A stretch of DNA of 64,000 nucleotides from Peptococcaceae bacterium BICA1-8 (GCA_000802045.1 JUEF01000078.1:38448-102447); one strand, 5' to 3'; shown: positions 7,564-15,016, numbered from the stretch's first letter. A program made the numbers and translations. Notes: generated by a model from the sequence alone, not told the origin.

Positions 7564-9018
7564 TTAGATTGTTTTAAATGATTTCTTATTCTTTGTCATG
7601 CCTAGCTTATCAAGTAGTTTTTCGGGTGGTTTAATGGGTACCTCGCTTACATTAAAGGTTTGTTGTTCTCTGATGTGCTGGGCTATTAACCAGGACATAA
7701 TTAGATCATCATGGCTTCCTTCTTGTGCTTCTGCCCTGCCTTGTTCATTTCTGACGAATGTAAGCATTTCTTCAAGGGTTTTAATGTCGTTTAAGATATG
7801 TGTTGCTTCCCTGACTATCTCGACACCATTTGATATAATAACTGGCCTTGTTAGTTTAGTAGTATGAAATCCGTATTTTTTTTGTAACTTCCCTGTAAAC
7901 GTGTCCGGTACTTCTCGGTTGTATTGCTTATAATAGCCTAGCCTAGATAGCTCCATTGTTGGGTATGTGCTGTAGTTTGTTTCTATTCCGATTAAGGCCA
8001 TATTGTAATGCTTGCCTAGGCAGTACATTTGTTTAGTGTATAAGTCCTCGTCAAACTGATGATGTAATATTGCTACCTGCTTTCCTGTGGTGTTGTCTAG
8101 GACCTGCCCTGCAAAGTAGTCTGAGCCTTCCCCTGCTGTATCTCCACCTATGACATACGGATAATTCTCTTTTACATCTTCATGAATTGTGATATATCCA
8201 GTTTCATCAGGGATAAATCTAATGGACTTATCAACTATCTTTTCATTTTCGTAACTATAAATAAAATAACCTCGGCTAAGAGGTTTTTGGTTTGCTAGTT
8301 GATGGATTCTAATTGATACCTTTTGAGAATTGAAGATTGTTTTTCCTGTTACTCCCCACTGGCCGAGGCAATATACCTGGTAATAGTAAGGATCTGATTC
8401 TTTAAAACCTTCTAATACTTCTATATCTTCTTTAGGGAGAAATTTATTATCTTTGTAAGTTGTCTTAGATACTACCGCTTTGGGCTTTTTTGTATCGAAA
8501 AACTCTTTCTTTAGCCAATGGGTTATACTCACCGGGTTAAAGGTTAATATAATCTGCTTATAGTTTTTCGTCTGCCCTCTTAATCTAATGTCAAGCTGGC
8601 GAAAATCCTCCGGTAGTAATTCGCTTGCTTCTTCTATCCATATAGAGGTTACGCCTTGAATAGATTTCAGTTTCTCAACATCATCCAGCCCGGCGTGTAT
8701 TATCTGATTACCATTTTTACAGGTGATCTCCATTTCTGTTTTATTAGTTGAAAATAGTTCAGATAAGCCCCAGCTGTTTATAATCGCTCTTAGTAAAGAG
8801 AATGTACTCTGCCTAGAAGTCTTGGCCACTTTACGCACAACTAATATTTTATGATTATCCTCGGTCAATACCCGGTAGATTATTTTCTGTGCTGCGAATA
8901 CACTCTTGCCACTACCACCGCCACCCATTAAAACTAAATAGCGATTATCGTTATTATATAGTGGGTAGAATGTGTCATTTGTAAGTTGTGGTAGTTCTGT
9001 TAGGTCTATGTGGTACAT
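7564..9018 (-). CDS. terL: Terminase large subunit (packaging ATPase and nuclease)
   Basis: The protein has 484 residues and belongs to the terminase family with a PBSX-like ATPase. Walker A is GGGGSGKS (32-39), Walker B SIWIEE (125-130) and the coupling motif LTFNP (158-162). The RNase H-like nuclease begins with GGDTAGEGSDY (Asp-293) and ends with SHDDLIMSWLIA near residue 450. It pumps DNA into the prohead and cuts it. It is preceded by the small subunit and followed by the portal gene. Confidence 0.9.
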   Translation of the reverse strand: MYHIDLTELPQLTNDTFYPLYNNDNRYLVLMGGGGSGKSVFAAQKIIYRVLTEDNHKILVVRKVAKTSRQSTFSLLRAIINSWGLSELFSTNKTEMEITCKNGNQIIHAGLDDVEKLKSIQGVTSIWIEEASELLPEDFRQLDIRLRGQTKNYKQIILTFNPVSITHWLKKEFFDTKKPKAVVSKTTYKDNKFLPKEDIEVLEGFKESDPYYYQVYCLGQWGVTGKTIFNSQKVSIRIHQLANQKPLSRGYFIYSYENEKIVDKSIRFIPDETGYITIHEDVKENYPYVIGGDTAGEGSDYFAGQVLDNTTGKQVAILHHQFDEDLYTKQMYCLGKHYNMALIGIETNYSTYPTMELSRLGYYKQYNREVPDTFTGKLQKKYGFHTTKLTRPVIISNGVEIVREATHILNDIKTLEEMLTFVRNEQGRAEAQEGSHDDLIMSWLIAQHIREQQTFNVSEVPIKPPEKLLDKLGMTKNKKSFKTI

Positions 9019-9082
9019 AATTATTCACCCTTTGTATAATAACCTCGGAATATTAAACACTTTTATACTTTTTTATGCATAA

Positions 9083-9553
9083 TTATAAATTTTCGGGCTT
9101 TGTAACTTTAATAGTTGTTGTTGAATTAACATTTGCATCTATTTCTTGCTTATCTCTCCAATATTGCGGCTGTCTATTCTTTAACCAAAATATAGCTGCT
9201 GTTGTATCGGGTGCATAATGTTTAGTAATAGCGGTAGTTGTAATTTCTCCTTGATAATTTGATATATGCACATCTGGATGCTCGTAACCTTTTGCCCTAT
9301 GGAATAACTTTTGTGCAATTACTGAATCAGCTTCTATCTTTCCTTTTTTTAGGGATAAATAAAACTCTTTATGTTCCTTCTTCCAATTATTGATAGTTTG
9401 CTCTGATACTTCAAAAAAATCTGCTAAATCTTTATCTGTTGCACCAAGCAAACAAAACTTGTAAGCTAAATCATTATACTCTTTTTTATACGATGGATTT
9501 CTGCCACCGCCTTTATTGCCAGCAGCATACTTATTCCCTTTTTTAGCTGGCAT
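9083..9553 (-). CDS. terS: Terminase small subunit
   Basis: The protein has 156 residues from the second ATG (MPAKKGNKYAAGNKGGG), which lies 8-9 nt after AAGGGA; an in-frame ATG at 9562 is too close to it. The basic glycine-rich start, then an HTH (TDKDLADFFEVSEQTINNWK, about 40-59) and a helical core with KLFHRAKGYEHPDV, are typical of DNA-recognising small terminases. The C-terminal region TAAIFWLKNRQPQYWRDK is a common hallmark. Confidence 0.85.
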   Translation of the reverse strand: MPAKKGNKYAAGNKGGGRNPSYKKEYNDLAYKFCLLGATDKDLADFFEVSEQTINNWKKEHKEFYLSLKKGKIEADSVIAQKLFHRAKGYEHPDVHISNYQGEITTTAITKHYAPDTTAAIFWLKNRQPQYWRDKQEIDANVNSTTTIKVTKPENL

Positions 9554-9568
9554 ACTTCTCATTCCCTT

Positions 9569-9730
9569 CTATCCTGCTATCGTAATTTTATTTCCGCACT
9601 CACATTCAAAATCTATACTTACGTCGTGTACATCGTAATCGTTGGAATAAGCATCAATTATTATTTGTCTATCTTTCCAATTATTTATTTCTTTTTCTCT
9701 GCCACACATGGAGCATTTTACAATAAACAT
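9569..9730 (-). CDS. Small zinc-ribbon protein
   Basis: The ORF encodes 53 residues, starting MFIVKCSMCGREKEINNW, with CSMC (6-9) and CEC near the C-terminus (ECECGNK), which could form a zinc ribbon. The site TAAGGAGAAGTAA is good. It sits at the head of the packaging operon, 16 nt upstream of the small terminase. No function is known. Confidence 0.6.
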   Translation of the reverse strand: MFIVKCSMCGREKEINNWKDRQIIIDAYSNDYDVHDVSIDFECECGNKITIAG

Positions 9731-9740
9731 TTACTTCTCC

Positions 9741-9812
9741 TTATCCCCCTCTAGTTTTATCTACAATCGATTTAAATGATGGGGTTAATGTATTTGTATG
9801 TGTTGCTTTCAT
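9741..9812 (-). CDS. Possible 23-residue ORF
   Basis: The ORF encodes MKATHTNTLTPSFKSIVDK and four more residues. Its ribosome site (AAAGAG) is weak. Its stop lies just before the site of the zinc-ribbon ORF. This may be a chance frame in the divergent spacer. Confidence 0.2.
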   Translation of the reverse strand: MKATHTNTLTPSFKSIVDKTRGG

Positions 9813-9885
9813 AACTCTTTAAAATGGATATTTGCACTTGTCGAATATTGTCGGAAAGTTTATTTAAAATTTATTGTTTATCCTA

Positions 9886-9914
9886 TTGACTATCATCTGC
9901 TATCATGCTATCAT
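9886..9914 (+). promoter_or_regulatory. Sigma70-type promoter with triple CTATCAT repeat
   Basis: TTGACT (9886-9891), a 17-nt spacer and TATCAT (9909-9914) make a good promoter facing right. Three direct repeats of CTATCAT (9890, 9900, 9908) lie inside it. A ribbon-helix-helix gene follows in the same operon, so these could be its operator; that link is inference. Confidence 0.65.
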
Positions 9915-9953
9915 GTGATCAAAGGTTAAATAAATTAAACGGAGGTCGCGAAA

Positions 9954-10250
9954 ATGAAAGAATTAAAAGGTTCGGAAAAACAAATCGCTTGGGCCGAAAA
10001 GATAAGAGAAAACCTAATTGAACAAGTCAATGATAAGTCAGTACCACAAATTTATCATCTTTTTAATACCAATACTCCAAAGGTGCACAAGTTTATTAAT
10101 GAATTAAAAAATCTTAGAACCGAAAATGAATATCTAAATAACCAAATAGTTGTCCGTAAAATCCAATTGTTAATCGAGGATGAAGAAAACGCAGTTACAT
10201 TTATTGATAATCAAAGCTTAATGTCATTTTTAAGAACAATAATAAAGTAG
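9954..10250 (+). CDS. Cassette protein 1, GSEKQIAWAEKIR type
   Basis: The protein has 98 residues and opens MKELKGSEKQIAWAEKIREN. The GSEKQIxWAEKIR motif recurs in small proteins of phages and integrative elements, with no established function. The rest is helical and charged. It has a strong site (CGGAGGTCGCGAAA) and is the first of three plus-strand genes in a region otherwise read from the minus strand. A role in protecting the lysogen or controlling the phage is possible but not shown. Confidence 0.65.
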   Translation: MKELKGSEKQIAWAEKIRENLIEQVNDKSVPQIYHLFNTNTPKVHKFINELKNLRTENEYLNNQIVVRKIQLLIEDEENAVTFIDNQSLMSFLRTIIK

Positions 10251-10259
10251 GAGGTGCCT

Positions 10260-10406
10260 ATGAACCGCAAAGAACAAAAGCAAATTATCTTACGCTTGCC
10301 TGCTGATACTAAAAAGCAACTGCAACTAAAAGCCCTGCAAAATAATATCTCAGTACAGGAGTTGCTAGAAAAATTCGTTAATGAATATTTAAAGGAGGAA
10401 AATTAA
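10260..10406 (+). CDS. Ribbon-helix-helix (Arc/CopG-like) small protein
   Basis: The ORF encodes 48 residues, MNRKEQKQIILRLPADTKKQ onward. A beta strand (QIILRLP) followed by two helices (ADTKKQLQLKALQNN, then SVQELLEKFVNEYL) fits the ribbon-helix-helix DNA-binding fold. The site GTAGGAGGTGCC lies within the end of the upstream gene. Its last base is the first base of the next start (TAATG). It probably represses its own promoter; this is inference. Confidence 0.65.
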   Translation: MNRKEQKQIILRLPADTKKQLQLKALQNNISVQELLEKFVNEYLKEEN

Positions 10407-10582
10407 TGATAGCCACACTAATTAAACCATTAAAAACAGGAAATAAGAAAATAACAGGGCAAGTTATACAAGACGGTTTTGATCGCATAACATTAGTGGT
10501 TATAGATAAATACGGAAGTAAAAATATCAAAGGTTTTAAAAAGTCTGCTTACACTATCCATTATCTAAAAGAAGCCGAATAG
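10406..10582 (+). CDS. Cassette protein 3, unknown
   Basis: The ORF encodes 58 residues, MIATLIKPLKTGNKKITGQV onward, predicted beta-rich. It overlaps the upstream stop by one base (TAATG) and has a strong site (AAAGGAGGAAAAT). Its final codons run into the terminator. I do not recognise the family. Confidence 0.6.
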   Translation: MIATLIKPLKTGNKKITGQVIQDGFDRITLVVIDKYGSKNIKGFKKSAYTIHYLKEAE

Positions 10583-10595
10583 GGCTTCTTTTTTT
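10567..10595 (+). terminator. Intrinsic terminator of the plus-strand cassette
   Basis: A perfect 10-bp stem AAAAGAAGCC / GGCTTCTTTT with a 6-nt loop is followed by a run of T. It overlaps the stop codon of the third cassette gene and closes the unit. Confidence 0.85.
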
Positions 10596-10775
10596 GCAGA
10601 AGCACCCACCCTTGCAATCTCCGCATATTACCCGCCTTCCGGCACACCAAAATAAAATAGACAGCCCATTTTGGGATGCCTATTTGTGTTATAATCCTCA
10701 TTTATTCGGCCGAGGTTTACCGTAATACATTTTTAAAAGAAATTGAAGGTTTCGACACCTAAAGCATATCACACC

Positions 10776-11168
10776 TTAGTCAACTTTACTGTTCCCTCTT
10801 TGTTCCTTTGTAAGATTCATATTCTTCTTTCTAATCCACCCATACGCGTAGTTGAGTTCCTCGGATATTTCCTTGAGAGTTTTCCCTTCGATTAGTCGCT
10901 TGTGTGCTATTTTATAGTCTAATCCCTCTAAGTTGCCAATAAACTGTTCTATTAACTGTTGGCTTCTCTCTTTGTTTTTTACCACCTGTGTTAATATTGC
11001 TACGGTGTTCCAAATTTCTTCTGTTTTGCGTACATATTCTATAAATGGCATCTTCCCGTACTTATGTAGCCTTTGTATTGCATAGTATTCCATTTCTAGG
11101 TCTTTCACTCGCTCTTTGTAGATTTCTATTTCTGTGCAGAGGTCTTTAAACTCTGAAATGGCGTTCAA
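10776..11168 (-). CDS. Late-gene regulator-like HTH protein
   Basis: The protein has 130 residues from a TTG start at 11168, chosen because GAGGAG lies 7 nt upstream; the ATG at 11204 has no site and lies inside the upstream gene. A coiled N-terminal half leads to a C-terminal HTH (IEGKTLKEISEELNYAYGWI). This layout matches ArpU/RinA-like and sigma-like activators of phage late genes. It sits at the end of the early operon, next to the packaging genes, as such regulators do. Confidence 0.65.
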   Translation of the reverse strand: MNAISEFKDLCTEIEIYKERVKDLEMEYYAIQRLHKYGKMPFIEYVRKTEEIWNTVAILTQVVKNKERSQQLIEQFIGNLEGLDYKIAHKRLIEGKTLKEISEELNYAYGWIRKKNMNLTKEQRGNSKVD

Positions 11169-11172
11169 ATAA

Positions 11173-11316
11173 TCACTCCTCGCATATAGGATAAATACAT
11201 ACATAATTATTTTCCGCTACCCTGTTTTTCTTGCCGCAACCTTTGCACTTTTTAGCTACCATGTTCTTTTTATCGCAACCCTTACACTTTTTAGGCATAT
11301 AGTTTAACTTGACCAT
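11173..11316 (-). CDS. Small cysteine-knuckle protein with duplicated CKGC motif
   Basis: The ORF encodes 47 residues. It contains two near-identical blocks, KKCKGCDKKN and KKCKGCGKKN, then CIYPIC at the C-terminus, giving three CxxC-like pairs for zinc. The site GTGGAGGGG precedes the ATG. The stop lies 4 bases before the TTG start of the HTH gene and within its ribosome site region, so the two are coupled. Its function is unknown. Confidence 0.6.
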   Translation of the reverse strand: MVKLNYMPKKCKGCDKKNMVAKKCKGCGKKNRVAENNYVCIYPICEE

Positions 11317-11440
11317 TTCTTCTACCCCTCCACAGTATCAACTTTTCATGCCTTAGTTCAGCCTGTCCACAGATGCAACACATTTTCGCTTGCTTGTGAC
11401 TTAGTTTGTGCGTGCCTTTTACCCAATGGTGTAGGCACAT
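11291..11440 (-). CDS. Small zinc-ribbon protein
   Basis: The ORF encodes 49 residues (MCLHHWVKGTHKLSHKQAKM onward) with CCICGQ at 21-26 and further His and Cys residues able to bind metal. The site TAGGAGGTGACAAT is strong. It overlaps the next ORF by 26 nt. It is of unknown function, but such HNH-like or ribbon microproteins are common in phage early operons. Confidence 0.55.
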   Translation of the reverse strand: MCLHHWVKGTHKLSHKQAKMCCICGQAELRHEKLILWRGRRNGQVKLYA

Positions 11441-11451
11441 ATTGTCACCTC

Positions 11452-11784
11452 CTAACTTTCTATATCCGTTTGGTATCTCAATATACTCTGTAGGCTTGAT
11501 ATGCTTGTCTCTAACGCACTCAAACTTGCTACCGCAACCTTATACTCTGCTTCTGCTAAATCCCTTTTATATTTGAGTTCAGCACACTCACCCCTAGCTA
11601 TATCGCTTATTAAGGTTACTGCCATCTTATTTTCTTTGAGTAGTAATATTTCCACTTGTAAGGCTTTTCTGTATTCCATTTCTGATAGAGCTTTCGCTCG
11701 GGCTTTTTCCCATAGGACTTTAATGCTGTTAATTACTCTCTCGCGGTCAGCCATTATTGATTCGGTTATGTTAGTAAGTTCCAT
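11452..11784 (-). CDS. Coiled-coil phage protein, unknown
   Basis: The protein has 110 residues that are almost wholly helical (residues 1-105), with heptad-like spacing of Leu, Ile and Val and many Glu and Lys. There is no recognisable motif. The start ATG follows GTGAGGCG, shared with the stop of the upstream frameshifted gene. It belongs to the row of small ORFs between the replication genes and the late regulator. Confidence 0.6.
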   Translation of the reverse strand: MELTNITESIMADRERVINSIKVLWEKARAKALSEMEYRKALQVEILLLKENKMAVTLISDIARGECAELKYKRDLAEAEYKVAVASLSALETSISSLQSILRYQTDIES

Positions 11785-11788
11785 CGCC

Positions 11789-12008
11789 TCACTTCCCTAA
11801 TTCGAAGATATTTAAAATAACAACATCTGAAAAATTATTTCTTTCTCTAATAAGGTCCTGCACTTCCGGTATATGTCGTTGCTTAAATCTGCAATCCATT
11901 GTAAAATCCATACAACCAAAACCATATGTTCCTTCATTTTTCTTAAAATTATAACTAATAAAATAAACGCGATCTCGGCTAAATATTTTTTTTTATTTTA
12001 TCAATCAT
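11789..12008 (-). pseudogene. Small phage gene interrupted at an A9 run
   Basis: The ATG at 12008 overlaps the HNH gene stop (ATGA) and has a site GGGAGTTGAGAAA. It reads MIDKIKKNI and stops. If the A9 run (minus strand, about 11985-11993) had eight A, the frame would run on to the TGA at 11789, giving 72 residues with FSRDRVYFISYNFKKN and MDFTMDCRF. The downstream frame has no start of its own. It may be a true frameshift, a sequence error or slippage during transcription. Confidence 0.5.
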
Positions 12009-12346
12009 TTTCTCAACTCCCTTTTTAATAAATCAATCACATTTCCGTACTTCTTCCTACTCCAATCCTCGCACCATTTCTGTAGTTCCTCGGACTTTTT
12101 ACCGTTGTGAGTTTCCGAATGACAGTTATGACAGAGCAACAATAGATTTTCCTTACAATGCACCTTTCGTCGCCCCATCCCTGCACTAACTATGTGATGC
12201 AGGTTGCCGCCTTTTTGCTTGCATAGTTGGCAGGAGTTGCGGTCACGCTCGTATATTGTTTTAACTAGTGACTTAGGTATGTTTTTCGGTGGCTTAATTG
12301 GTCGGTGTGTTTGTTTGGGTACTGGGTAGAAGTTAGGTATATTCAT
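12005..12346 (-). CDS. HNH endonuclease
   Basis: The protein has 113 residues from the ATG at 12346, after GAGGGT. The domain has CQLCKQKGGNLHHIVSAG (His-His at about 70-71), then LLLLCHNCHSETH, a full HNH motif with two zinc-binding CxxC pairs. Phage HNH proteins near terminase and replication genes assist packaging or nick DNA; which one applies here is unknown. The stop TGA overlaps the next ATG, and the start overlaps the RuvC-like gene end by 4 nt. Confidence 0.85.
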   Translation of the reverse strand: MNIPNFYPVPKQTHRPIKPPKNIPKSLVKTIYERDRNSCQLCKQKGGNLHHIVSAGMGRRKVHCKENLLLLCHNCHSETHNGKKSEELQKWCEDWSRKKYGNVIDLLKRELRK

Positions 12347-12816
12347 ACCCTCGCACCCTTTATGTGTAAATCGTAGTATGCGACACCCACCGCATAAGCA
12401 CTCCATATGTCGGACTTAAATCCATAGAACCACCCTGGCGATTTTTTAACCCCTACCTCGCCGAACCTGTCAATTAATGCCTGCCTAATGTTGCTGTCTT
12501 TGGCTTTCATGGTGTGACAGAGGTTTATTTTTACATCTTTGCGGTAGATTTTTGTTTGATTATCTCCATACTGATAAGCAGTTTCCCAAAACCTACCACT
12601 CCAAAATACTGTTTCAAATACCGTTTCCCCTACCGCCATACCATAACTTGCAACCATTTCTAGTGCAAAATGGGTTTTATAATCTTTTTGCATTTGCTTG
12701 CTAATTTTATGAATTAATAATTCATTTTGAATTTTTCCAAACTCTACAGGCTTTAAGTTTTCATCCATGGCTACATAAGCACTTTCAAGATTGCCTGGAT
12801 CTATCGCTAGTATCAT
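12343..12816 (-). CDS. RuvC-like Holliday junction resolvase, phage type
   Basis: The protein has 157 residues from the ATG at 12816, behind GAGGGGTG. It begins MILAIDPGNLESAYVAMDE, an RNase H-fold strand with the first catalytic Asp (residue 6) as in RuvC. An acidic second strand (FALEMVA, Glu near 62) and a C-terminal SDIWSAYAVG with Asp fit the active site. Phage resolvases of this family process branched DNA before packaging. Confidence 0.75.
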   Translation of the reverse strand: MILAIDPGNLESAYVAMDENLKPVEFGKIQNELLIHKISKQMQKDYKTHFALEMVASYGMAVGETVFETVFWSGRFWETAYQYGDNQTKIYRKDVKINLCHTMKAKDSNIRQALIDRFGEVGVKKSPGWFYGFKSDIWSAYAVGVAYYDLHIKGARV

Positions 12817-12827
12817 TGTTTCACCCC

Positions 12828-13409
12828 TCATTGATTAGCTTTAAAAAATGCTTTTGCAAATCCTGGCGGTGTAATCGCCCTTCGCTCCTGCCTTGTATAA
12901 ATTCCGTAATACTCCGGAAATATTTCTTTGCTTTTTAACATTGAGAATTTTATTATTCCTTCGGGCTTTTCTGTTACTGTAGGTTTTGGAATATTAAATT
13001 TGCCCCACAAAGCAGTATTCTTCTGATAGTTGTCACCGTATTGCCATGGATTAAAAACCATAAGCGGTTCCTTTAACCAATTCTTTAATAGTCCATTAGC
13101 AGGATTTTCTATTGCCCAAAACACAGGATTGCTAGTTAAAATAATTCTGCAACAAGCTGATGCAATTTCAAGTCCTGCCCTAAAATCATGCGTATAATTC
13201 CCCTTGCCATGAAAGTGTTTAGCAATACTGAATTGGTCGCAAGGTGTCGCCGCCAAAACTCCATATACGTTGCTTGGGGGGGCAAATAACCTAACATCAT
13301 TTTCTGGAAGTGTAATAATTCTTACATCATACCCATCTTCTTTATATGGCTTACTCCATGAGCCCGTCCCGCCGCATAGGTCAAGAATTATTTTTTTGGA
13401 GTTATCCAT
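12828..13409 (-). CDS. Phage C5-cytosine methyltransferase-like protein
   Basis: The protein has 193 residues from the ATG at 13409 (site AGAGGTGAAACG). Motif I is DLCGGTGSWSKPY (about 9-21), the catalytic loop TPCDQFSIAKHF holds Cys (motif IV, about 56), and WAIENPANG holds the ENP triad (motif VI). It lacks room for a full target-recognition domain, as is common for short phage Dcm-like enzymes. It may protect phage DNA from host restriction. Activity is likely but the recognition site cannot be told. Confidence 0.75.
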   Translation of the reverse strand: MDNSKKIILDLCGGTGSWSKPYKEDGYDVRIITLPENDVRLFAPPSNVYGVLAATPCDQFSIAKHFHGKGNYTHDFRAGLEIASACCRIILTSNPVFWAIENPANGLLKNWLKEPLMVFNPWQYGDNYQKNTALWGKFNIPKPTVTEKPEGIIKFSMLKSKEIFPEYYGIYTRQERRAITPPGFAKAFFKANQ

Positions 13410-13463
13410 CGTTTCACCTCTCACTCTTTTAGATAAACAATTGCCCTTTTTTAGATAAAAAAA

Positions 13464-13670
13464 TTATTCTGTTACCTCGATACTTTGATTGTAATATTCC
13501 GCACATTCTGAACATAATTTACACTCCACTTCACCAATATTTTTTATTGTTGTTGCATCATTGTAGCACCAGCGACATTTCTCAGGCTGAATTTTAAATA
13601 ATGCGAATACTATTAAGGCTATTGGTGTTGCTAGGAATAAGCCTAAAAGAAAACTTGTCCAACTGAACAT
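13464..13670 (-). CDS. Small membrane protein with cysteine pairs
   Basis: The protein has 68 residues with one strong N-terminal membrane helix (FLLGLFLATPIALIVFALF, about 7-25). A cytoplasmic or outer tail carries CRWC (33-36), CKLC and CSEC, enough for a zinc site. A strong site (AGGAGGAAAAACA) precedes the ATG, and the gene overlaps the upstream ORF by 28 nt. Its function is unknown. Confidence 0.6.
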   Translation of the reverse strand: MFSWTSFLLGLFLATPIALIVFALFKIQPEKCRWCYNDATTIKNIGEVECKLCSECAEYYNQSIEVTE

Positions 13671-13858
13671 TGTTTTTCCTCCTTCTTTTTATTTCTCCTT
13701 GCCTTTTGTTCTCGGGTTGCGTTAACAAATTTTTTACACCCATAAGATTCACCTATTACACAAGCGTGCAAAATACTATCTGCTTCTTCTAAAGTAATTT
13801 TTCTGCCTGTTTTTGATTCAAAATATTCACAGCATTTCTTTACTGTTTCGTGGTTCAT
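13643..13858 (-). CDS. Small phage protein, unknown
   Basis: The protein has 71 residues and starts MNHETVKKCCEYFESKTGRK. The N-terminal part is a short helical domain and the C-terminal part is basic (RARRNKKKEEK). Its ATG overlaps the stop of the MazG-like gene (ATGA). No family is recognised. Confidence 0.6.
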   Translation of the reverse strand: MNHETVKKCCEYFESKTGRKITLEEADSILHACVIGESYGCKKFVNATREQKARRNKKKEEKQCSVGQVFF

Positions 13859-14208
13859 ATTTTTTTACCATTGTGTCTCCAGGTCCTTGTTTTGTTATAC
13901 TCCATCTTAATCCGTATAGCTTCATCTAGGTCTATTCCGTATTTACCGCACATGGTAAGTATGCGGATTATTGTGTCTGCTAGTTCGATGGGGATTCCTT
14001 CGGGCTTTGTATTACTTTCTTTTCCGTCATAATAAACAATAGTTGAATGGTACATTTTTGTTGGTTCGTTCCCTGATCTATATTCCTCTAATGCTTCCGA
14101 CAACTCGCTATGTATCAATGCAATTTCTTCTGCAAAAGACACTTCTTCCTCATGCCACCCTTTTAATATTGCGGTTGCATGTGCTTCTTGTACTAGTTTA
14201 TTTAGCAT
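13855..14208 (-). CDS. MazG-like nucleotide pyrophosphohydrolase
   Basis: The protein has 117 residues. It has the all-alpha NTP-PPase pattern: EEIALIHSELSEALEEYR (about 26-43, ExxE-like metal site) and ELADTIIRILTMCGKYGIDL (ExxD, about 74-93). Phage relatives remove dNTP or ppGpp, which lowers starvation signals or trims the nucleotide pool. It overlaps the 71-residue ORF by 4 nt and the HTH ORF by 11 nt, so the row is translated together. Confidence 0.8.
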   Translation of the reverse strand: MLNKLVQEAHATAILKGWHEEEVSFAEEIALIHSELSEALEEYRSGNEPTKMYHSTIVYYDGKESNTKPEGIPIELADTIIRILTMCGKYGIDLDEAIRIKMEYNKTRTWRHNGKKI

Positions 14209-14371
14209 GGCCTACCTCCCTATATTCTCTAGTTAGGACTAAGTCATAATCTTTAATGCATCGGTATAATACTGTTGTTGATATATTTAAGGCTTCTGCT
14301 GCTTCTATTTGTGTCGGAGTGTTGTTGAGTGCGTGAAGTAGTTGTTCTTTGGGTATACTAAGCTTTCTCAT
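14198..14371 (-). CDS. Small HTH protein
   Basis: The ORF encodes 57 residues, MRKLSIPKEQLLHALNNTPT onward. The stretch TQIEAAEALNISTTVLYRCI matches an HTH of the Fis or MerR-like small type (helix, turn, helix). The AAGG site is modest. It lies between the 53-residue and MazG-like genes and overlaps the latter by 11 nt. A DNA-binding role is likely from the motif alone. Confidence 0.55.
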   Translation of the reverse strand: MRKLSIPKEQLLHALNNTPTQIEAAEALNISTTVLYRCIKDYDLVLTREYREVGHAK

Positions 14372-14375
14372 ATAT

Positions 14376-14537
14376 CTAACCTTCTTTTGTTACTTTTGTA
14401 TTAACAAACATCGTAACACCGTTAGGAATTTTTAAATTTTCTATTACCGTTTCTTCAACCATTCCCTTTACTTTTTGTAAATTTTTCGGTTCAAGGCTAT
14501 TGCTTGCATCAATTTCTACAGTTATTTTGTATTTCAT
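14376..14537 (-). CDS. Small phage protein, unknown
   Basis: The protein has 53 residues from the ATG at 14537 (site GAAGGAGATAT), MKYKITVEIDASNSLEPKNL onward. A beta strand followed by helices is likely. The upstream in-frame start at 14588 has no ribosome site and is an extension into another ORF. Confidence 0.5.
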   Translation of the reverse strand: MKYKITVEIDASNSLEPKNLQKVKGMVEETVIENLKIPNGVTMFVNTKVTKEG

Positions 14538-14652
14538 ATATCTCCTTCGCCCTTTCCACCGCTTCCTTCGCGGTGCAGTTATAGTCAAAGTATATTTTTA
14601 CTGCTTCGGTGATAATTTGTTCGGTTTTAGAAGGGGATGCTATCCGAATCAT
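14509..14652 (-). CDS. Small phage protein, unknown
   Basis: The ORF encodes 47 residues, MIRIASPSKTEQIITEAVKI onward. A strong site (GGAGGTAGATT) lies within the end of ssb, which it overlaps by 26 nt, and it overlaps the next ORF by 29 nt. A helical protein with KEAVERAKEIYE. Function unknown. Confidence 0.5.
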   Translation of the reverse strand: MIRIASPSKTEQIITEAVKIYFDYNCTAKEAVERAKEIYEIQNNCRN

Positions 14653-15016
14653 AATCTACCTCCGTTCCCATACTTTCTGTACCGCTTTCCACTTGTTCTT
14701 TTTTCCGATCTAAAAACCTTACATTCTCGGCTATAACCTCTGTAACCCACTTTTTTTGTCCGTCCTTGGCATCGTATGTCCTAACCTGTAAGCGTCCATC
14801 TACCGCAACCAAGCGACCTTTACCGATATGGTTGGCACAACTTTCTGCTTGCTTTGCCCAAACTACTATTGGCACAAAATCAACATCTTGTTGCCCTTCT
14901 TTTTTTATAGGCCTGTCCACGGCAAGGGTAAATGTTGCTACTGCGGTTCCAGATGCGGTGTACCTGAGTTCGGGGTCCTTTGTGAGGCGGCCAATTAAAA
15001 TTATTCTATTTAGCAT
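14627..15016 (-). CDS. ssb: Single-stranded DNA-binding protein
   Basis: The protein has 129 residues with one OB fold (about 1-105): MLNRIILIGRLTKDPELRY at the start, then VATFTLAVDRP and FVPIVVWAKQAE. The C-terminus is acidic and ends DSDSIPF, the partner-binding tail, slightly short of the common DDDIPF. It protects single strands at the phage replication fork and contacts recombination proteins. It lies four genes before MazG and next to DnaB, as expected in this operon type. Confidence 0.9.
   Translation of the reverse strand: MLNRIILIGRLTKDPELRYTASGTAVATFTLAVDRPIKKEGQQDVDFVPIVVWAKQAESCANHIGKGRLVAVDGRLQVRTYDAKDGQKKWVTEVIAENVRFLDRKKEQVESGTESMGTEVDYDSDSIPF

Noticed and set aside
10596..10775. 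Gene between the cassette terminator and the late regulator
   Set aside because: Only very short frames without sites are present; I see nothing beyond a CCCATTTTGGG palindrome and a TATAAT-like box.
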